This document shows, piece after piece, positions 16,746 to 25,128 of a DNA stretch of 64,000 bases. The notes under the pieces were generated by a model. That model worked only from the letters and a program-made list of their open reading frames with translations, had not been told where the DNA came from and did not search any database. Source of the stretch: DASRHT01 sp035650355. GTDB lineage: Bacteria; Chloroflexota; Ktedonobacteria; Ktedonobacterales; Ktedonobacteraceae. The stretch covers positions 46,954-110,953 of the forward strand of contig DASRHT010000058.1 in NCBI GenBank assembly GCA_035650355.1. Direction: 5' to 3'. How positions within the stretch are numbered: position 1 is the first letter of the stretch; the number at the start of each line of letters is the position of its first letter. A program made the translations under genes and the position numbers.

Positions 16746-18566
16746 ATGACAACTGGTAAGCAAGATCGCATAATGGACCCTGCACGACAACAAAATAGCA
16801 AGCCGTATCTCGACCGGGCGGATATTGTCATTATCGGCAATGGCATCGCCGGACTGACCGCTGCTATCGAAGCGCGCGGCCTCGCGCCCGATAAGCGGAT
16901 CGTGATGATTACGGATCAAACCCATCCCACCATCAACACCCCTGCGCTGAAGCAATTTGCGATAGGGAAGCTGGAGCGAGAGCAGCTCCTGGCCTATCCG
17001 GCAGGTACTGAGCGAGCCGAGCGTATTCATGTGGTGACGGCCCATGTCGAGGAAATCCATGCCAATAGCAAGTACGTCACCTTGAGCGGCAATCGTGGTT
17101 TTGGCTATGACTCCCTGCTTTTAGCAACGGGCAGCACCCCGATGGGGTTGCCTGACAGTACGCCCGGGCGCAACTTCGATGGCGTGCTCACGCTGCACCG
17201 CCTGCGCGATTACCTGGATTTTCGCCGCCGTTTGCCCGAGGTCAGCGAAGCCGTTGTGATTGGCGGCGGCGTTCATGCGATTGAGACCGTGATGAATCTC
17301 CTCTACTGGGGGATTCACGTCAACTGGCTGATCCGCAGCGCCAACTTTATGCCTAAGGTTCTCGATGAAATCTCTTCCGAGATGGTGTTGGAGCGGATAC
17401 GCCGTGCGGGCGTCTCCATTCGTACGGAGACAGAGGTTGTAGGGGTCGTGGGACGCATCGCCACTGTTTCCGGCGTCATCACCAATCATCAGGAGATGAT
17501 TCCCTGCCAGGTGGTGCTGACCTGCACTGGTGTGCAGCCCGTGACCTGGTTGGCGGAACGTTGCAGCGTCCCCATTCGCGCCAAACGTGGCATTATCGTG
17601 GATGACAAACTGCGCACCAGCGTACGCGATATTTACGCAGCGGGCGATGCCGCCGCTCTCAAAAATCCGCAGACGGGCAATTACGAACCTCGCGCGCTAT
17701 GGTACGCCGCCGTTTCGCAGGGAAAGATAGCAGGCGCCATGCTGGCGGGACGCAAAGAACTGGCCGACCAGCCATTTGGCGCTCCCTGGCAGGCGACCCA
17801 CCTGGGCGAGCTTTTTATGCTCTCCGTCGGCGATCCCATGAGCCAGGACCCCAAAGTGATGACACTCACTGATACGGGCCAGGGCGGATACCGTCGCATG
17901 ACCATCGCGGATGACCGGCTGATCGGCTATCTTTCGCTGGGCATGTCCCAGCCCGATAGCCTTGCGATCAAGCGCATCATCGACGAGGGATATTCTGTGC
18001 GCAATATCACCAGGGCGCTCTTGAAGGGCAAGTTTGACGCCCGCCAGTATCTTTCGCAGATGCGTTCGCGCGTTGCCGAGAATATGATCAGTTCGGGCAG
18101 AAGTCCGGCGGTTTCATCGACCAGAGAATGGGGGCAAATGCCATCTCAACCTTATACGGGTGCAATGCCGGCTGTGCAGCCGGAAACCGTGCGACAACAG
18201 GAGACGCCGAGACCGGCTGCGAGGCGAGACGAGCCTGCAGTCGCGCAGGAATGGAACGGTAGCCCTATAGTTGCTGAAGAAATCAGTCCCTTCTCCGGGA
18301 ATCTGCCCGCTATGCGACCTGGCAGAGCTGAAGGAGCCGGTCCGGCCATGCCCCGAGTTCAGGTCGAAGAGGTGAACCCCTTCTCTGGGAATTTGCCCCC
18401 TATAGCAGAGCGGGAGGTGGAATATCAGCCGGAGTTGATGCCTCCCACAAGGCAAAACGTGTCACAGAGCTTGTGGACCTACAGTGAACCGACAACAAAA
18501 GCGCCCGCCAGGGAGCGAGCGCCCAGGAACCTGTGGTCCTATAGCAACCCGGAAAAGACGTATTAA
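16746..18566 (+). CDS. FAD/NAD(P)-dependent pyridine nucleotide-disulfide-type oxidoreductase with C-terminal repeat tail
   Basis: About 606 residues from ATG 16746 (AAGGAAG upstream; ATG 16725 is an alternative). Two Rossmann folds: FAD-binding IVIIGNGIAGLTAAIEA near the N-terminus and NAD(P)-binding AVVIGGGVHAIETVMNL in the middle. The FAD O2'-loop reads IYAAGDAA. This matches nitrite-reductase-like/NADH oxidase class I flavoproteins. A long Pro-rich tail (after about residue 440) holds two copies of EE[IV][SN]PFSGNLP and two of LW[TS]YS[EN]P, unusual for the family and perhaps a docking arm. A two-cluster ferredoxin and a membrane b-type subunit follow, suggesting electron flow between NAD(P)H and a membrane carrier (inference). 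Confidence 0.88.
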   Translation: MTTGKQDRIMDPARQQNSKPYLDRADIVIIGNGIAGLTAAIEARGLAPDKRIVMITDQTHPTINTPALKQFAIGKLEREQLLAYPAGTERAERIHVVTAHVEEIHANSKYVTLSGNRGFGYDSLLLATGSTPMGLPDSTPGRNFDGVLTLHRLRDYLDFRRRLPEVSEAVVIGGGVHAIETVMNLLYWGIHVNWLIRSANFMPKVLDEISSEMVLERIRRAGVSIRTETEVVGVVGRIATVSGVITNHQEMIPCQVVLTCTGVQPVTWLAERCSVPIRAKRGIIVDDKLRTSVRDIYAAGDAAALKNPQTGNYEPRALWYAAVSQGKIAGAMLAGRKELADQPFGAPWQATHLGELFMLSVGDPMSQDPKVMTLTDTGQGGYRRMTIADDRLIGYLSLGMSQPDSLAIKRIIDEGYSVRNITRALLKGKFDARQYLSQMRSRVAENMISSGRSPAVSSTREWGQMPSQPYTGAMPAVQPETVRQQETPRPAARRDEPAVAQEWNGSPIVAEEISPFSGNLPAMRPGRAEGAGPAMPRVQVEEVNPFSGNLPPIAEREVEYQPELMPPTRQNVSQSLWTYSEPTTKAPARERAPRNLWSYSNPEKTY

Positions 18567-18693
18567 TTTCATTCAGTACCCTCAAGCGGGTCGAGACAGC
18601 CGCTGGCTCCCGCCGCCTCGCTTGAGGAAAAGTATAGCATCAAACCCTAAGATGTCAGGCGGAAATGTATTTTAAGGAAAAGGAGGAGAAGAA

Positions 18694-18999
18694 GTGCTCA
18701 AGATGCTCAAGCTCCGACCTGCCCTTTTGCATAAAACAGGTTCCCAGGTGGCTCAGGAGTTGCGGGCGTGTATTGGCTGTAATGAATGTCTACTCGCCTG
18801 CCCGGCTTTAACCGAGCCGATCACAATTGATGTGCTGAATCGCGAGACGGTCTCGGGGACAATCTCCGCCCCAGTGGCGCGGTTCGCGCAGGCATGTTAT
18901 CAATGTGGGGCCTGCGTCTCGCCCTGCCCTGTTGGCCTGCACCGAGATGCGATGGTGATGTGGCTCAAAATACGGCTTCTTGCAAGAGATGAGGAGTGA
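18694..18999 (+). CDS. Two-[4Fe-4S] ferredoxin-like protein (HdrC-like)
   Basis: 101 residues from GTG behind AGGAGG. Two full cluster motifs, CIGCNECLLACP and CYQCGACVSPCP, each CxxCxxCxxxCP, separated by about 35 residues, as in HdrC and succinate/glycolate-type iron-sulfur subunits. No signal peptide, so cytoplasmic. It sits between the flavoprotein and the membrane subunit and would link them electrically. The stop is followed within 2 bases by the next ATG. Confidence 0.87.
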   Translation: MLKMLKLRPALLHKTGSQVAQELRACIGCNECLLACPALTEPITIDVLNRETVSGTISAPVARFAQACYQCGACVSPCPVGLHRDAMVMWLKIRLLARDEE

Positions 19000-19000
19000 T

Positions 19001-19984
19001 ATGAAAGCAAGCTCAGAAAGTGGCTACTCGCTATTCTTTATCGAGTGGAGCCGTTCACGCATGGCTAGCATTATGGTAGCCCTTATCCTTGTTGCTCTCG
19101 GGATTGCAGCTTTCGTGTGGGCGCTTCGCTTTAGCGGCGATGCCTCGCCGGATAGTATCACCGGCTATAGCTTTGCGATCTCCGGTACCTTCTTTATGCT
19201 GCTCGCGGCTGTACGCTATGCGTTATATCGCCGCTCACGCAAGCGGGCGGTGGGCAAACTGAATGGCTCGTTGCACTGGCATATGGCCTTTGGGAGCATT
19301 GGTCTGGTCTTGCTCTGCCTGCACTCGTTCGGCAATCTCAACCCGCGCTCCGGCACCTACGCGCTCTGGGGAATGATCGCGCTTGTGATCAGCGGCATAA
19401 TCGGGCGCACCATCGATCATTTCACGCCGCGAAAGATTGCTAAAGCTGCTAGCCGGGCGCTGACGGCGCAGGGAGAGGATCGCGTCGAGTCCCTCACGCA
19501 GAACTTGCAGTCGATTGTCGTCCATAACAAGCAGGAAATTCGTACGTTCAAGCCCGATAATAATCCCCGCAGTATGGTCGATTCCTCCTTTGGCACGCCG
19601 TTGCCCTGGGCCGGTGCCAATCGGCAGGCTTCTCCGGCAGGCAACGCCAAAGATCGCGGTGTATTGCAGACCTCCTGGGATATGGCTTACATCTCGCTGG
19701 AGGAAACACCGCAAGAAATCAGTCGCGATGCGGTACAATATCGTTTCGTGCCGGACCGGAAAAGCGCGCTGGCCCGTCCGGGTGCGCTCCTTCCTGGCGC
19801 TTACGATCATATCAACGAGTTGCAACAGGTGGAGAAGGCGTTGCGGCACGAGCAGTATCTGCGCTATGTGGTTCGCTACTGGCGTAGCTTCCATATCCTG
19901 CTGGCAATAGTCACCGTCGGGCTTACTCTCTGGCACCTGGAATTTGCCATGACGTTGCTCATTCCCGTCTGGCTCCATCACTAG
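19001..19984 (+). CDS. Membrane subunit, probable b-type cytochrome of the redox module
   Basis: 327 residues from ATG 19001 (GAGGAG upstream; the frame is open from 18980 but overlaps the ferredoxin). Five hydrophobic segments: about 20-42, 52-75, 92-110, 116-136 and 296-320. His residues in HWHMAFG, LCLHSFG, FHILL and LWHLEF lie in or near segments three and five and could ligate heme b (inference). A soluble loop of about 150 residues separates segments four and five. The gene is translationally close to the ferredoxin. I cannot name the family. Confidence 0.7.
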   Translation: MKASSESGYSLFFIEWSRSRMASIMVALILVALGIAAFVWALRFSGDASPDSITGYSFAISGTFFMLLAAVRYALYRRSRKRAVGKLNGSLHWHMAFGSIGLVLLCLHSFGNLNPRSGTYALWGMIALVISGIIGRTIDHFTPRKIAKAASRALTAQGEDRVESLTQNLQSIVVHNKQEIRTFKPDNNPRSMVDSSFGTPLPWAGANRQASPAGNAKDRGVLQTSWDMAYISLEETPQEISRDAVQYRFVPDRKSALARPGALLPGAYDHINELQQVEKALRHEQYLRYVVRYWRSFHILLAIVTVGLTLWHLEFAMTLLIPVWLHH

Positions 19985-20096
19985 AAGACAAAAGAATCGC
20001 TTGCGATCACTCGCCTGAATCGTTGCTTGCCCGCTACAACTGGTCTGCCCTCCTGTACGTATTACGTGTAGGTTATTGAGGAAGGAGCCAAAAATC

Positions 20097-20447
20097 GTGC
20101 AACAGATGATCAGCCATCGTGAGCGTCCTCGGCGTCGCGATGTTTTTCTGCATAGTATAAAAACATCAAAATTGATAGGAGCGTTATTGCAGGATCGACG
20201 CATCCCCGTGATCCGAAAACTGCTTTTCCTGGGCTCAATCGCGGGCCTGCTGTGTATCCTGTTTTTCCCGGACGTCTTTAATGAGGCATTTTTGAGCATT
20301 GTGATGCCTGTGGCGGGAACGGTACTGGGGGTGCCGCTTGACGCAGGGTTTGACTGGGTAGCGTTCTCCCTGGTGGTGGTCAGCCTGTTGCGCTTCTTTC
20401 CAGCCCAGGTGGTGGCGGAACACTATCGCAGCATTTTTCGAATGTAG
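20097..20447 (+). CDS. DUF1232/YkvA-like small membrane protein
   Basis: 116 residues from GTG 20097 (GAAGGAG upstream; TTG 20076 possible). The pattern DRRIPVIRKLLFLGSIAGLLCILFFPD, then GFDWVAFSLVVVSLLRFFPAQVVAEH, resembles DUF1232 proteins (D-x-R-x-P-x-x-x-K, hydrophobic pair, D-x-x-x-x). Two membrane segments. It may end the redox operon, 112 bases after the previous stop. Function unknown. Confidence 0.55.
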   Translation: MQQMISHRERPRRRDVFLHSIKTSKLIGALLQDRRIPVIRKLLFLGSIAGLLCILFFPDVFNEAFLSIVMPVAGTVLGVPLDAGFDWVAFSLVVVSLLRFFPAQVVAEHYRSIFRM

Positions 20448-20454
20448 GGGCAAC

Positions 20455-20480
20455 TCCCACGATGAATCGGGGAGCTACAG
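20455..20480 (+). repeat. Dispersed intergenic repeat, copy 1
   Basis: Core CGATGAATCGGGGAGCTAC. 26 bases are identical, in opposite orientation, to 22736-22761, and 23 of them to 29816-29838. It sits 7 bases after the DUF1232-like gene, inside a region that also starts with GTAGGGGCA. Confidence 0.8.
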
Positions 20481-20533
20481 GTGGTTGTCCTCAACCCCTA
20501 TCGTGGCAGGGGCAGGCGCGAGACACCGCCCCG

Positions 20534-21340
20534 TCATATTCGTATTTTATCGCTGCCGGTTGACGGGCGAAATTTGGTGCCGTCGTTGATGAAGACCGAG
20601 ACCTGGTCCTGGCTGGGTAAGTGGATATGAATTATCATATCGACCCTGCCATTGCCGGTGACGTCGCGAAATTCCAGGGTGATAGGAGCCAGATCGCCGC
20701 CATCGCCCGCGATATAGACAGGGGCAACGTAACTCACAGATTTGGCCGGGTCTCCCGCCATAAATTCCACGATAATCGCCTGGCGGTTCAGATTCATCGC
20801 GATGAAGTGGCTGGGGTGCTGAGGGCTATCCCCACCATGCCCGACGACCGCATCGGTCTGGAAGGTGCGCGGCATGCCATAGCGGTAATCGTTGTAGCGC
20901 TGTACCCCCCATGCCAGTACGCTGGAGCCAACCATCCATAAGACGAGCATAGCAATCATGCCGATGCCAGCCGGGACGAGCCAGTGGATGCTTTTGCGAG
21001 GAGTTGATTTGCGCTCGGTGGGATGTGAGGTTGTGATACGCGGCGAACGCGGCGGGTTCTTCATGTCTGGCTGTTGCGACTGGCGGCGAGTCTGGATGGG
21101 AACTGGCGACACCTGCGCGCTCGTGGCTCGCGGCACCAGGGCTTTGGGATTCTCCCCCCGACGAACAGCGCTCGTATGCTGGCGAGGCAGATCGAAGAGG
21201 TCTGCTGCGTGTCCGTCTGTTCGAGTGGATGTGTCTACCGACTTCCCTATCGTTTTCGCATACTGCGAGCCCGCACTGGTCTCCCGTTCGCCCGTATTGG
21301 TTCTGGGCCGCCTCGGTTGCGACTGCTCATCCTGAGGCAT
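20534..21340 (-). CDS. Membrane-anchored protein with disordered cytoplasmic arm and FG-GAP-like external domain
   Basis: 268 residues. The first 115 are rich in Arg, Ser, Thr and Pro (low complexity). A membrane helix spans about 122-145 (GIGMIAMLVLWMVGSSVLAWG). The rest is an extracytoplasmic domain containing APITLEFRDVTGNGRVDMII, like a Ca-binding FG-GAP/VCBS blade. A ribosome site AGAAAGGGA precedes ATG 21340. Family not named. Neighbours on this strand are further small membrane proteins. Confidence 0.65.
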   Translation of the reverse strand: MPQDEQSQPRRPRTNTGERETSAGSQYAKTIGKSVDTSTRTDGHAADLFDLPRQHTSAVRRGENPKALVPRATSAQVSPVPIQTRRQSQQPDMKNPPRSPRITTSHPTERKSTPRKSIHWLVPAGIGMIAMLVLWMVGSSVLAWGVQRYNDYRYGMPRTFQTDAVVGHGGDSPQHPSHFIAMNLNRQAIIVEFMAGDPAKSVSYVAPVYIAGDGGDLAPITLEFRDVTGNGRVDMIIHIHLPSQDQVSVFINDGTKFRPSTGSDKIRI

Positions 21341-21520
21341 GGCTTTCCCTTTCTCTCGCTGCGTCTCCCTTCCCGCCTGTCTGACAGGAAGGTCTTACAG
21401 TTCTAACGGCGGACTATATCGAAAGCTATCATACTATGATATAGGCCCATTGTCAAATACTGCATGTCAAATCGTTTCAATGTGTTTCATATTGTTGACC
21501 TGGTTGACAACGCTTTAAGC

Positions 21521-21850
21521 TCAAGAACGGTTGTCCGATTCGAAAATTTGCTCGGCTAACTCCGGTTGCTCGGTATCATCAGGGGCAAGTGGGATATCAA
21601 CTGGCGAGGCAGGATTGATAAAGCCGATCATAGCTCTGATGATCCCGATCAACACCGCAATTGCGCCGAAACCGATCAGAAGGCTGCCTGCCGAATACAT
21701 GCCGGTATTGAGAAAAAGGCCGATGATAATCATAAGTAGGCCAAAGATGACAAGAACGGCGCCGCTGCCAGCGTACTTGATGAATTTACGCTGGGCCGCC
21801 TCATCCATCAGCCTGAAGCGTTGCCTCAGGCTCAATTTCTCTTCTGACAT
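21521..21850 (-). CDS. Small membrane protein, two TM segments
   Basis: 109 residues. Basic N-terminus (EEKLSLRQRFRLMDEAAQRKFIKYAG), two membrane helices (about 30-52 and 58-78) and an acidic Asp/Glu tail. Unknown function. Ribosome site AAGGAAG. Probably cytoplasmic N- and C-termini. Confidence 0.62.
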   Translation of the reverse strand: MSEEKLSLRQRFRLMDEAAQRKFIKYAGSGAVLVIFGLLMIIIGLFLNTGMYSAGSLLIGFGAIAVLIGIIRAMIGFINPASPVDIPLAPDDTEQPELAEQIFESDNRS

Positions 21851-21930
21851 AGAGCGCTTCCTTTCCCTGGCCGAGTGTATACCCCTGTGTTACTACAAAT
21901 TATACCTCAAACACTTCAAATAAGCAATTT

Positions 21931-21988
21931 GCCCTATTTCTGGAAGAGAGGCGTAGCAATTATACGACCTCTTTCTCAGAAATAGGGC
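21931..21988 (-). terminator. Hairpin terminator after the 166-residue gene
   Basis: GCCCTATTTCT (21931-21941) pairs with AGAAATAGGGC (21978-21988); the inner arms GAGAGGCGT and ACGACCTCT extend the stem. An A/T-rich tail follows on the minus strand. Confidence 0.7.
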
Positions 21989-22030
21989 TAGAAGAGCTGT
22001 GCTTTATTCTAGCATTACTCTGTTTTTGCT

Positions 22031-22531
22031 TTAGGGTGCGGGTGTCTGCACGGTCCCCAGGGCATCCGCAATCTCCTTCAAGGTCATCCTTTCAGCATCG
22101 TTGATCGCGTGTCCATTCTCTGAGGATGCGCTGGCAACTTTGGTGCTAACATCCATCAGCCATTGCTTGTAGCCTTCTGCCTCCTGAGGCGAGACTCTCT
22201 GGGAGAGCAGCATGGCGACGTTGCGGCACGTTTGGAGTGCTTCGGGCTTGACCTGCTGACGGGCTTTATTGTCGCTAATGTAGGCTTTAACTTTCTGGAA
22301 GACGTGCTTATCTTCCTGATCATTATTGCTAGACAGAAGCGCCTGGATCAGCGAATTTTGGGGATACTGTTGCGCGACGCGTTTATTGGTGGCGTTATAC
22401 AGCGCCATTGCCTCTTTGGCTGTCCCGATCAAACCACTGCTCGAAGAAAGCAAAACAGCCATCCCGGTCTGAACTGGAGCTAATAGGAGCATTGTCCACT
22501 CCTGGGGGGTGAAATCTGCTTTACTCGTCAT
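22031..22531 (-). CDS. Uncharacterised soluble helical protein
   Basis: 166 residues, no signal or membrane segment apart from a mildly hydrophobic N-terminus (EWTMLLLAPVQTGMAVLLSS). Predicted mainly helical, with PQEAEGYKQWLMDVSTKVASAS near the C-terminus, reminiscent of small proteins annotated only as hypothetical. Ribosome site AGGAGA before ATG 22531; terminator downstream. Function unknown. Confidence 0.65.
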   Translation of the reverse strand: MTSKADFTPQEWTMLLLAPVQTGMAVLLSSSSGLIGTAKEAMALYNATNKRVAQQYPQNSLIQALLSSNNDQEDKHVFQKVKAYISDNKARQQVKPEALQTCRNVAMLLSQRVSPQEAEGYKQWLMDVSTKVASASSENGHAINDAERMTLKEIADALGTVQTPAP

Positions 22532-22735
22532 CTAGTTTTCTCCTTTCCACCTCTGAAAAGTTATCCGTTAGCAGCTAGATTGGACGATATACGTATAGTT
22601 TGATGTTTTTCGCGCTCCAGAGCGGCAGAATACGATCAATCGGATAAGGCGATAAATCGCGCCTTCCTTGCCGAACGACTGAGCGAAGCTAGCGCGTCAG
22701 CAGCGTTGTCGTTCGGAATTTCAAGGCAGGACGCG

Positions 22736-22761
22736 CTGTAGCTCCCCGATTCATCGTGGGA
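22736..22761 (-). repeat. Dispersed intergenic repeat, copy 2
   Basis: Reverse complement of 20455-20480, 26 bases identical. Lies just outside the 22671-22716 hairpin. Confidence 0.8.
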
Positions 22762-22849
22762 GGTCCCTACGAACGTGCTTTGGGGCCACCTGAAATAAGA
22801 GGGTTGTTGCAGCAGTTTTGGGTAAAGGGTAAGGTTCAGGAGAAATTTC

Positions 22850-22879
22850 TACCGGCGCCTTTACTCAAAAGCGCCGGTA
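22850..22879 (-). terminator. Hairpin terminator after the DUF5684-like gene
   Basis: TACCGGCGC (22850-22858) pairs perfectly with GCGCCGGTA (22871-22879), 9 bp with a 12-base loop, 32 bases past the stop at 22911. The U-tract is weak. Confidence 0.6.
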
Positions 22880-22910
22880 TGGAACTGGATTACAGGTTTG
22901 CTGTGTCCAT

Positions 22911-23231
22911 TTAGCGATATTGAGGATTCTGAGGGTAAACAGGATTCTGGGGATAGGCGGGATTCTGCATTCCCCTGGCTGCTGCCATTTGTCGCAATTG
23001 GTTCAGCTCCTGATAAATGGGCCATTCACCAAAGGCCAGGACACAGAGCATGACAATGTTGGCGATAGGAACCAGCATCAGTAAGCTTAAAGCCCCGCTA
23101 TAGCCAGCTTTTGAGAAGATTTTCCAGTAAATGATGATGCTAAAAACGATTGAAGCGAGGGCGATCACTAAGATTATCAAAGAAAATGTGCCGAGGGCCG
23201 CCGTTACTGCAGCAGGATCATTGTTAGGCAT
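22911..23231 (-). CDS. DUF5684-like membrane protein
   Basis: 106 residues with two or three membrane segments (about 12-35, 42-66). The motif KIFSKAGYSGALSLLMLVPIAN followed by FGEWP is typical of small membrane proteins placed in DUF5684 next to signal-peptidase-like proteins. The tail repeats Q-N-P-x-Y (NPAYPQNPVYPQNPQYR). AGGAGG precedes the ATG. Function unknown. Confidence 0.7.
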   Translation of the reverse strand: MPNNDPAAVTAALGTFSLIILVIALASIVFSIIIYWKIFSKAGYSGALSLLMLVPIANIVMLCVLAFGEWPIYQELNQLRQMAAARGMQNPAYPQNPVYPQNPQYR

Positions 23232-23379
23232 TGCGTTTCCTCCTAAATGTTAAAACTCGTTTTTCCATCTCACAATAGAATATCTGCATGTATAATACAT
23301 GAGATTGCATCCGCTGACAATGAGATTATTCATACTTTTGGCGTGAGAAAGTTCACGGGAAGAATCTCCATCCTTCTTT

Positions 23380-23865
23380 TTAAATGCGCTGATAACTCCA
23401 GTCAACCATCTCGCCATTATGATAGGGCATCCAGCCGTGGAAGGGTCGAGGATCATCGTCAAAGACCATCGGCAGGAATTTGTAGTCGCTGGGCCATAGC
23501 GGCAACGTCGGCAGAGCTTTGAGCGAGACCCATTCAAGCGTTCCTTCACGATTGCCCTCGTTGGGTTCGCCGTGCCATTGCTCGATTCGAAAAATAAAAC
23601 CGAACCAGTCCTGACCCTGTTTCCCGAAGCCGGGCCAGGAGATGGTTCCACGCAGCGTCATCTGGTCGGCGATTAAGCCAGCTTCCTCCATGATCTCGCG
23701 CCTCATCCCGCTGACGATATCTTCCCCGGCCTCCAGACGACCGCCCAGACCGTTGTACTTGCCAAAATGAATGTCATCCGGCCTTTTGTTGCGATGAATC
23801 ATCAATACCTGGCTGCGATCCCTCGATACAATATAGCCTAATGTCGCTAAAATAGGTGTATACAT
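23380..23865 (-). CDS. NUDIX hydrolase, MutT/8-oxo-dGTP diphosphatase type
   Basis: 161 residues. The NUDIX box is GLGGRLEAGEDIVSGMRREIMEEAGL (residues about 40-65; key residues G, E, REIMEE and G). The N-terminus ATLGYIVSRDRSQVLMIHRNKRPDDIHFGKYNG and the fold length match the MutT/NUDT1-like group that cleans oxidised or odd nucleotides. Ribosome site GAGG before ATG 23865. Single gene. Confidence 0.88.
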   Translation of the reverse strand: MYTPILATLGYIVSRDRSQVLMIHRNKRPDDIHFGKYNGLGGRLEAGEDIVSGMRREIMEEAGLIADQMTLRGTISWPGFGKQGQDWFGFIFRIEQWHGEPNEGNREGTLEWVSLKALPTLPLWPSDYKFLPMVFDDDPRPFHGWMPYHNGEMVDWSYQRI

Positions 23866-23965
23866 GTTTTGCTAACCTCTTTACTTATCATAGATAGCGT
23901 TTGGTTCCTGTCTCCATCGCCCCCTGCGAGCCCGTGGCATGCTTGCCCTGACGTGCGAGGGTGGC

Positions 23966-24020
23966 GTTCTTGGATGGTGTCACAACGGGGCTTCGTCCCG
24001 TTGTGACACCATCCAAGAAC
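23966..24020. repeat. Perfect 24-bp hairpin in a palindrome-rich intergenic element
   Basis: Arms 23966-23989 and 23997-24020 are exact reverse complements (start GTTCTTGGATGGTGTCACAA), with a GCTTCGT loop. Nested pairs lie to the right: GCTGAG with CTCAGC, and CCGCAGGC with GCCTGCGG (to about 24071). Between the NUDIX gene and the modA promoter; could end the modA upstream region or be a MITE remnant. Confidence 0.8.
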
Positions 24021-24154
24021 AATAGTGGCTGAGCGCCGCAGGCGCGAGCACTCAGCGAGCAAGCCTGCGGTGGACACCGTTAGCAAACACTATCATAGAG
24101 TATGAGCGAAAAAGCTCCACATAATAGGACGAAGTAACAACGTTTCCAGAAACC

Positions 24155-24183
24155 TTGACATACCTTTCTTTTCTTCATATACT
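24155..24183 (+). promoter_or_regulatory. Promoter of modA-modB
   Basis: TTGACA (24155-24160), 17 bases, TATACT (24178-24183): a near-consensus vegetative promoter. A leader of about 115 bases precedes modA. I did not recognise a molybdenum-cofactor riboswitch in it, nor a clear ModE site. Confidence 0.75.
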
Positions 24184-24304
24184 CAATGCATGAATATTCA
24201 GCCATCGAGCTTATCCTTTGCTTATTTCGGCCAGTACGGTTCTGGCATGGCTCAAGCTGCCCATTCCCTTTCGTCGCTGTATACTACCTCAAAGGAGATG
24301 TAAC

Positions 24305-25126
24305 GTGAGACAGCCCTTGCGCATTTTTTTCCTTCTCAGCCTCTTTCTTTTGCCCGTTGCCGGTTGCGGTAGTTCCCCTGCTGCCAGCCAGGCCCCAACG
24401 CCCGTCACCCTGAATGTTTTTGCGGCGGCCTCGCTCACCGAGTCGTTTGGTGAGATCGCGAAACAGTACCAGGCGAGCCACCCGAATATCAAGATCGTCT
24501 ACAACTTCAACGGTTCGCAAATTCTGGTGCAGCAGATCATCAATGGAGCGAACGCGGATATCTTTGCTTCTGCCGACACTGTCAATATGAATAAAGCTGT
24601 CGATGCTAAAGTGGTCAGCAGTTCGCAAATCTTCGCTCGCAACAAACTTGCTGTGATTATACCCGCGAGTAATCCTGGCAATATCACATCGTTAAAAGAC
24701 CTTGCGCGTAAAGGGCTGAAGATCGTGCTCGCGGCCCCTGCCGTTCCGGCGGGCAAATATAGTATACAGATACTCGATACGATGGCAAAGTCGCCCGATT
24801 ATGGTCCTGCCTTTGAGAACAGCGTCAAAGCCAACGTTGTGTCTCAGGAGGATAATGTGAAGGCAGTGGTGCAGAAGGTGCAGTTAGGCGAGGCTGACGC
24901 GGGTATTGTGTATCGAACCGATGTCACCGTTGCCGTTGCGAACCAGATCAAGATGATTGATATCCCTGACAACTTCAATGTCGTTGCCGAGTATCCCGTC
25001 GCCGTCACTCTGAAATCAGCTCACTCTACCGAAGCCCAGGCATTTGTACAATATCTATTGTCAACCAATGGGCAGGCGGTTTTGACAAAGTTTCACTTTA
25101 TCGGCGTCAGCAGTGGAGCGCAATAG
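24305..25126 (+). CDS. modA: Molybdate ABC transporter substrate-binding lipoprotein
   Basis: 273 residues from GTG 24305, preceded by AAAGGAG; the frame is open from 24218 but that start would destroy the signal peptide. Lipobox LPVAGC at residues about 15-20 marks a lipoprotein. The mature protein begins LNVFAAASLTESFGEIAKQYQ and contains FNGSQILVQQI, GADADIFASAD-like NGANADIFASAD and VVSQEDNVKAVVQKVQLGEADAGIVYRTD, all standard ModA/solute-binding features for molybdate or tungstate. First gene of an operon with modB. Confidence 0.93.
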   Translation: MRQPLRIFFLLSLFLLPVAGCGSSPAASQAPTPVTLNVFAAASLTESFGEIAKQYQASHPNIKIVYNFNGSQILVQQIINGANADIFASADTVNMNKAVDAKVVSSSQIFARNKLAVIIPASNPGNITSLKDLARKGLKIVLAAPAVPAGKYSIQILDTMAKSPDYGPAFENSVKANVVSQEDNVKAVVQKVQLGEADAGIVYRTDVTVAVANQIKMIDIPDNFNVVAEYPVAVTLKSAHSTEAQAFVQYLLSTNGQAVLTKFHFIGVSSGAQ

Positions 25127-25128
25127 CT

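Larger units (their letters stand above)
22532..22910. other. Intergenic region with hairpins and repeats, no gene
   Basis: No credible ORF. Contains CCGAACGAC (22671-22679) pairing with GTCGTTCGG (22708-22716), the second dispersed-repeat copy (22736-22761) and a terminator-like stem (22850-22879). The first hairpin resembles that at 29796-29865. Confidence 0.6.

Noticed and set aside
19235..20299. 354-residue minus-strand ORF
   Set aside because: Antisense to the membrane redox subunit; no motif, no ribosome site. A GC-driven shadow.
24184..24304. Molybdenum-cofactor riboswitch in the modA leader
   Set aside because: I could not find the conserved core or a convincing multi-helix fold by eye.
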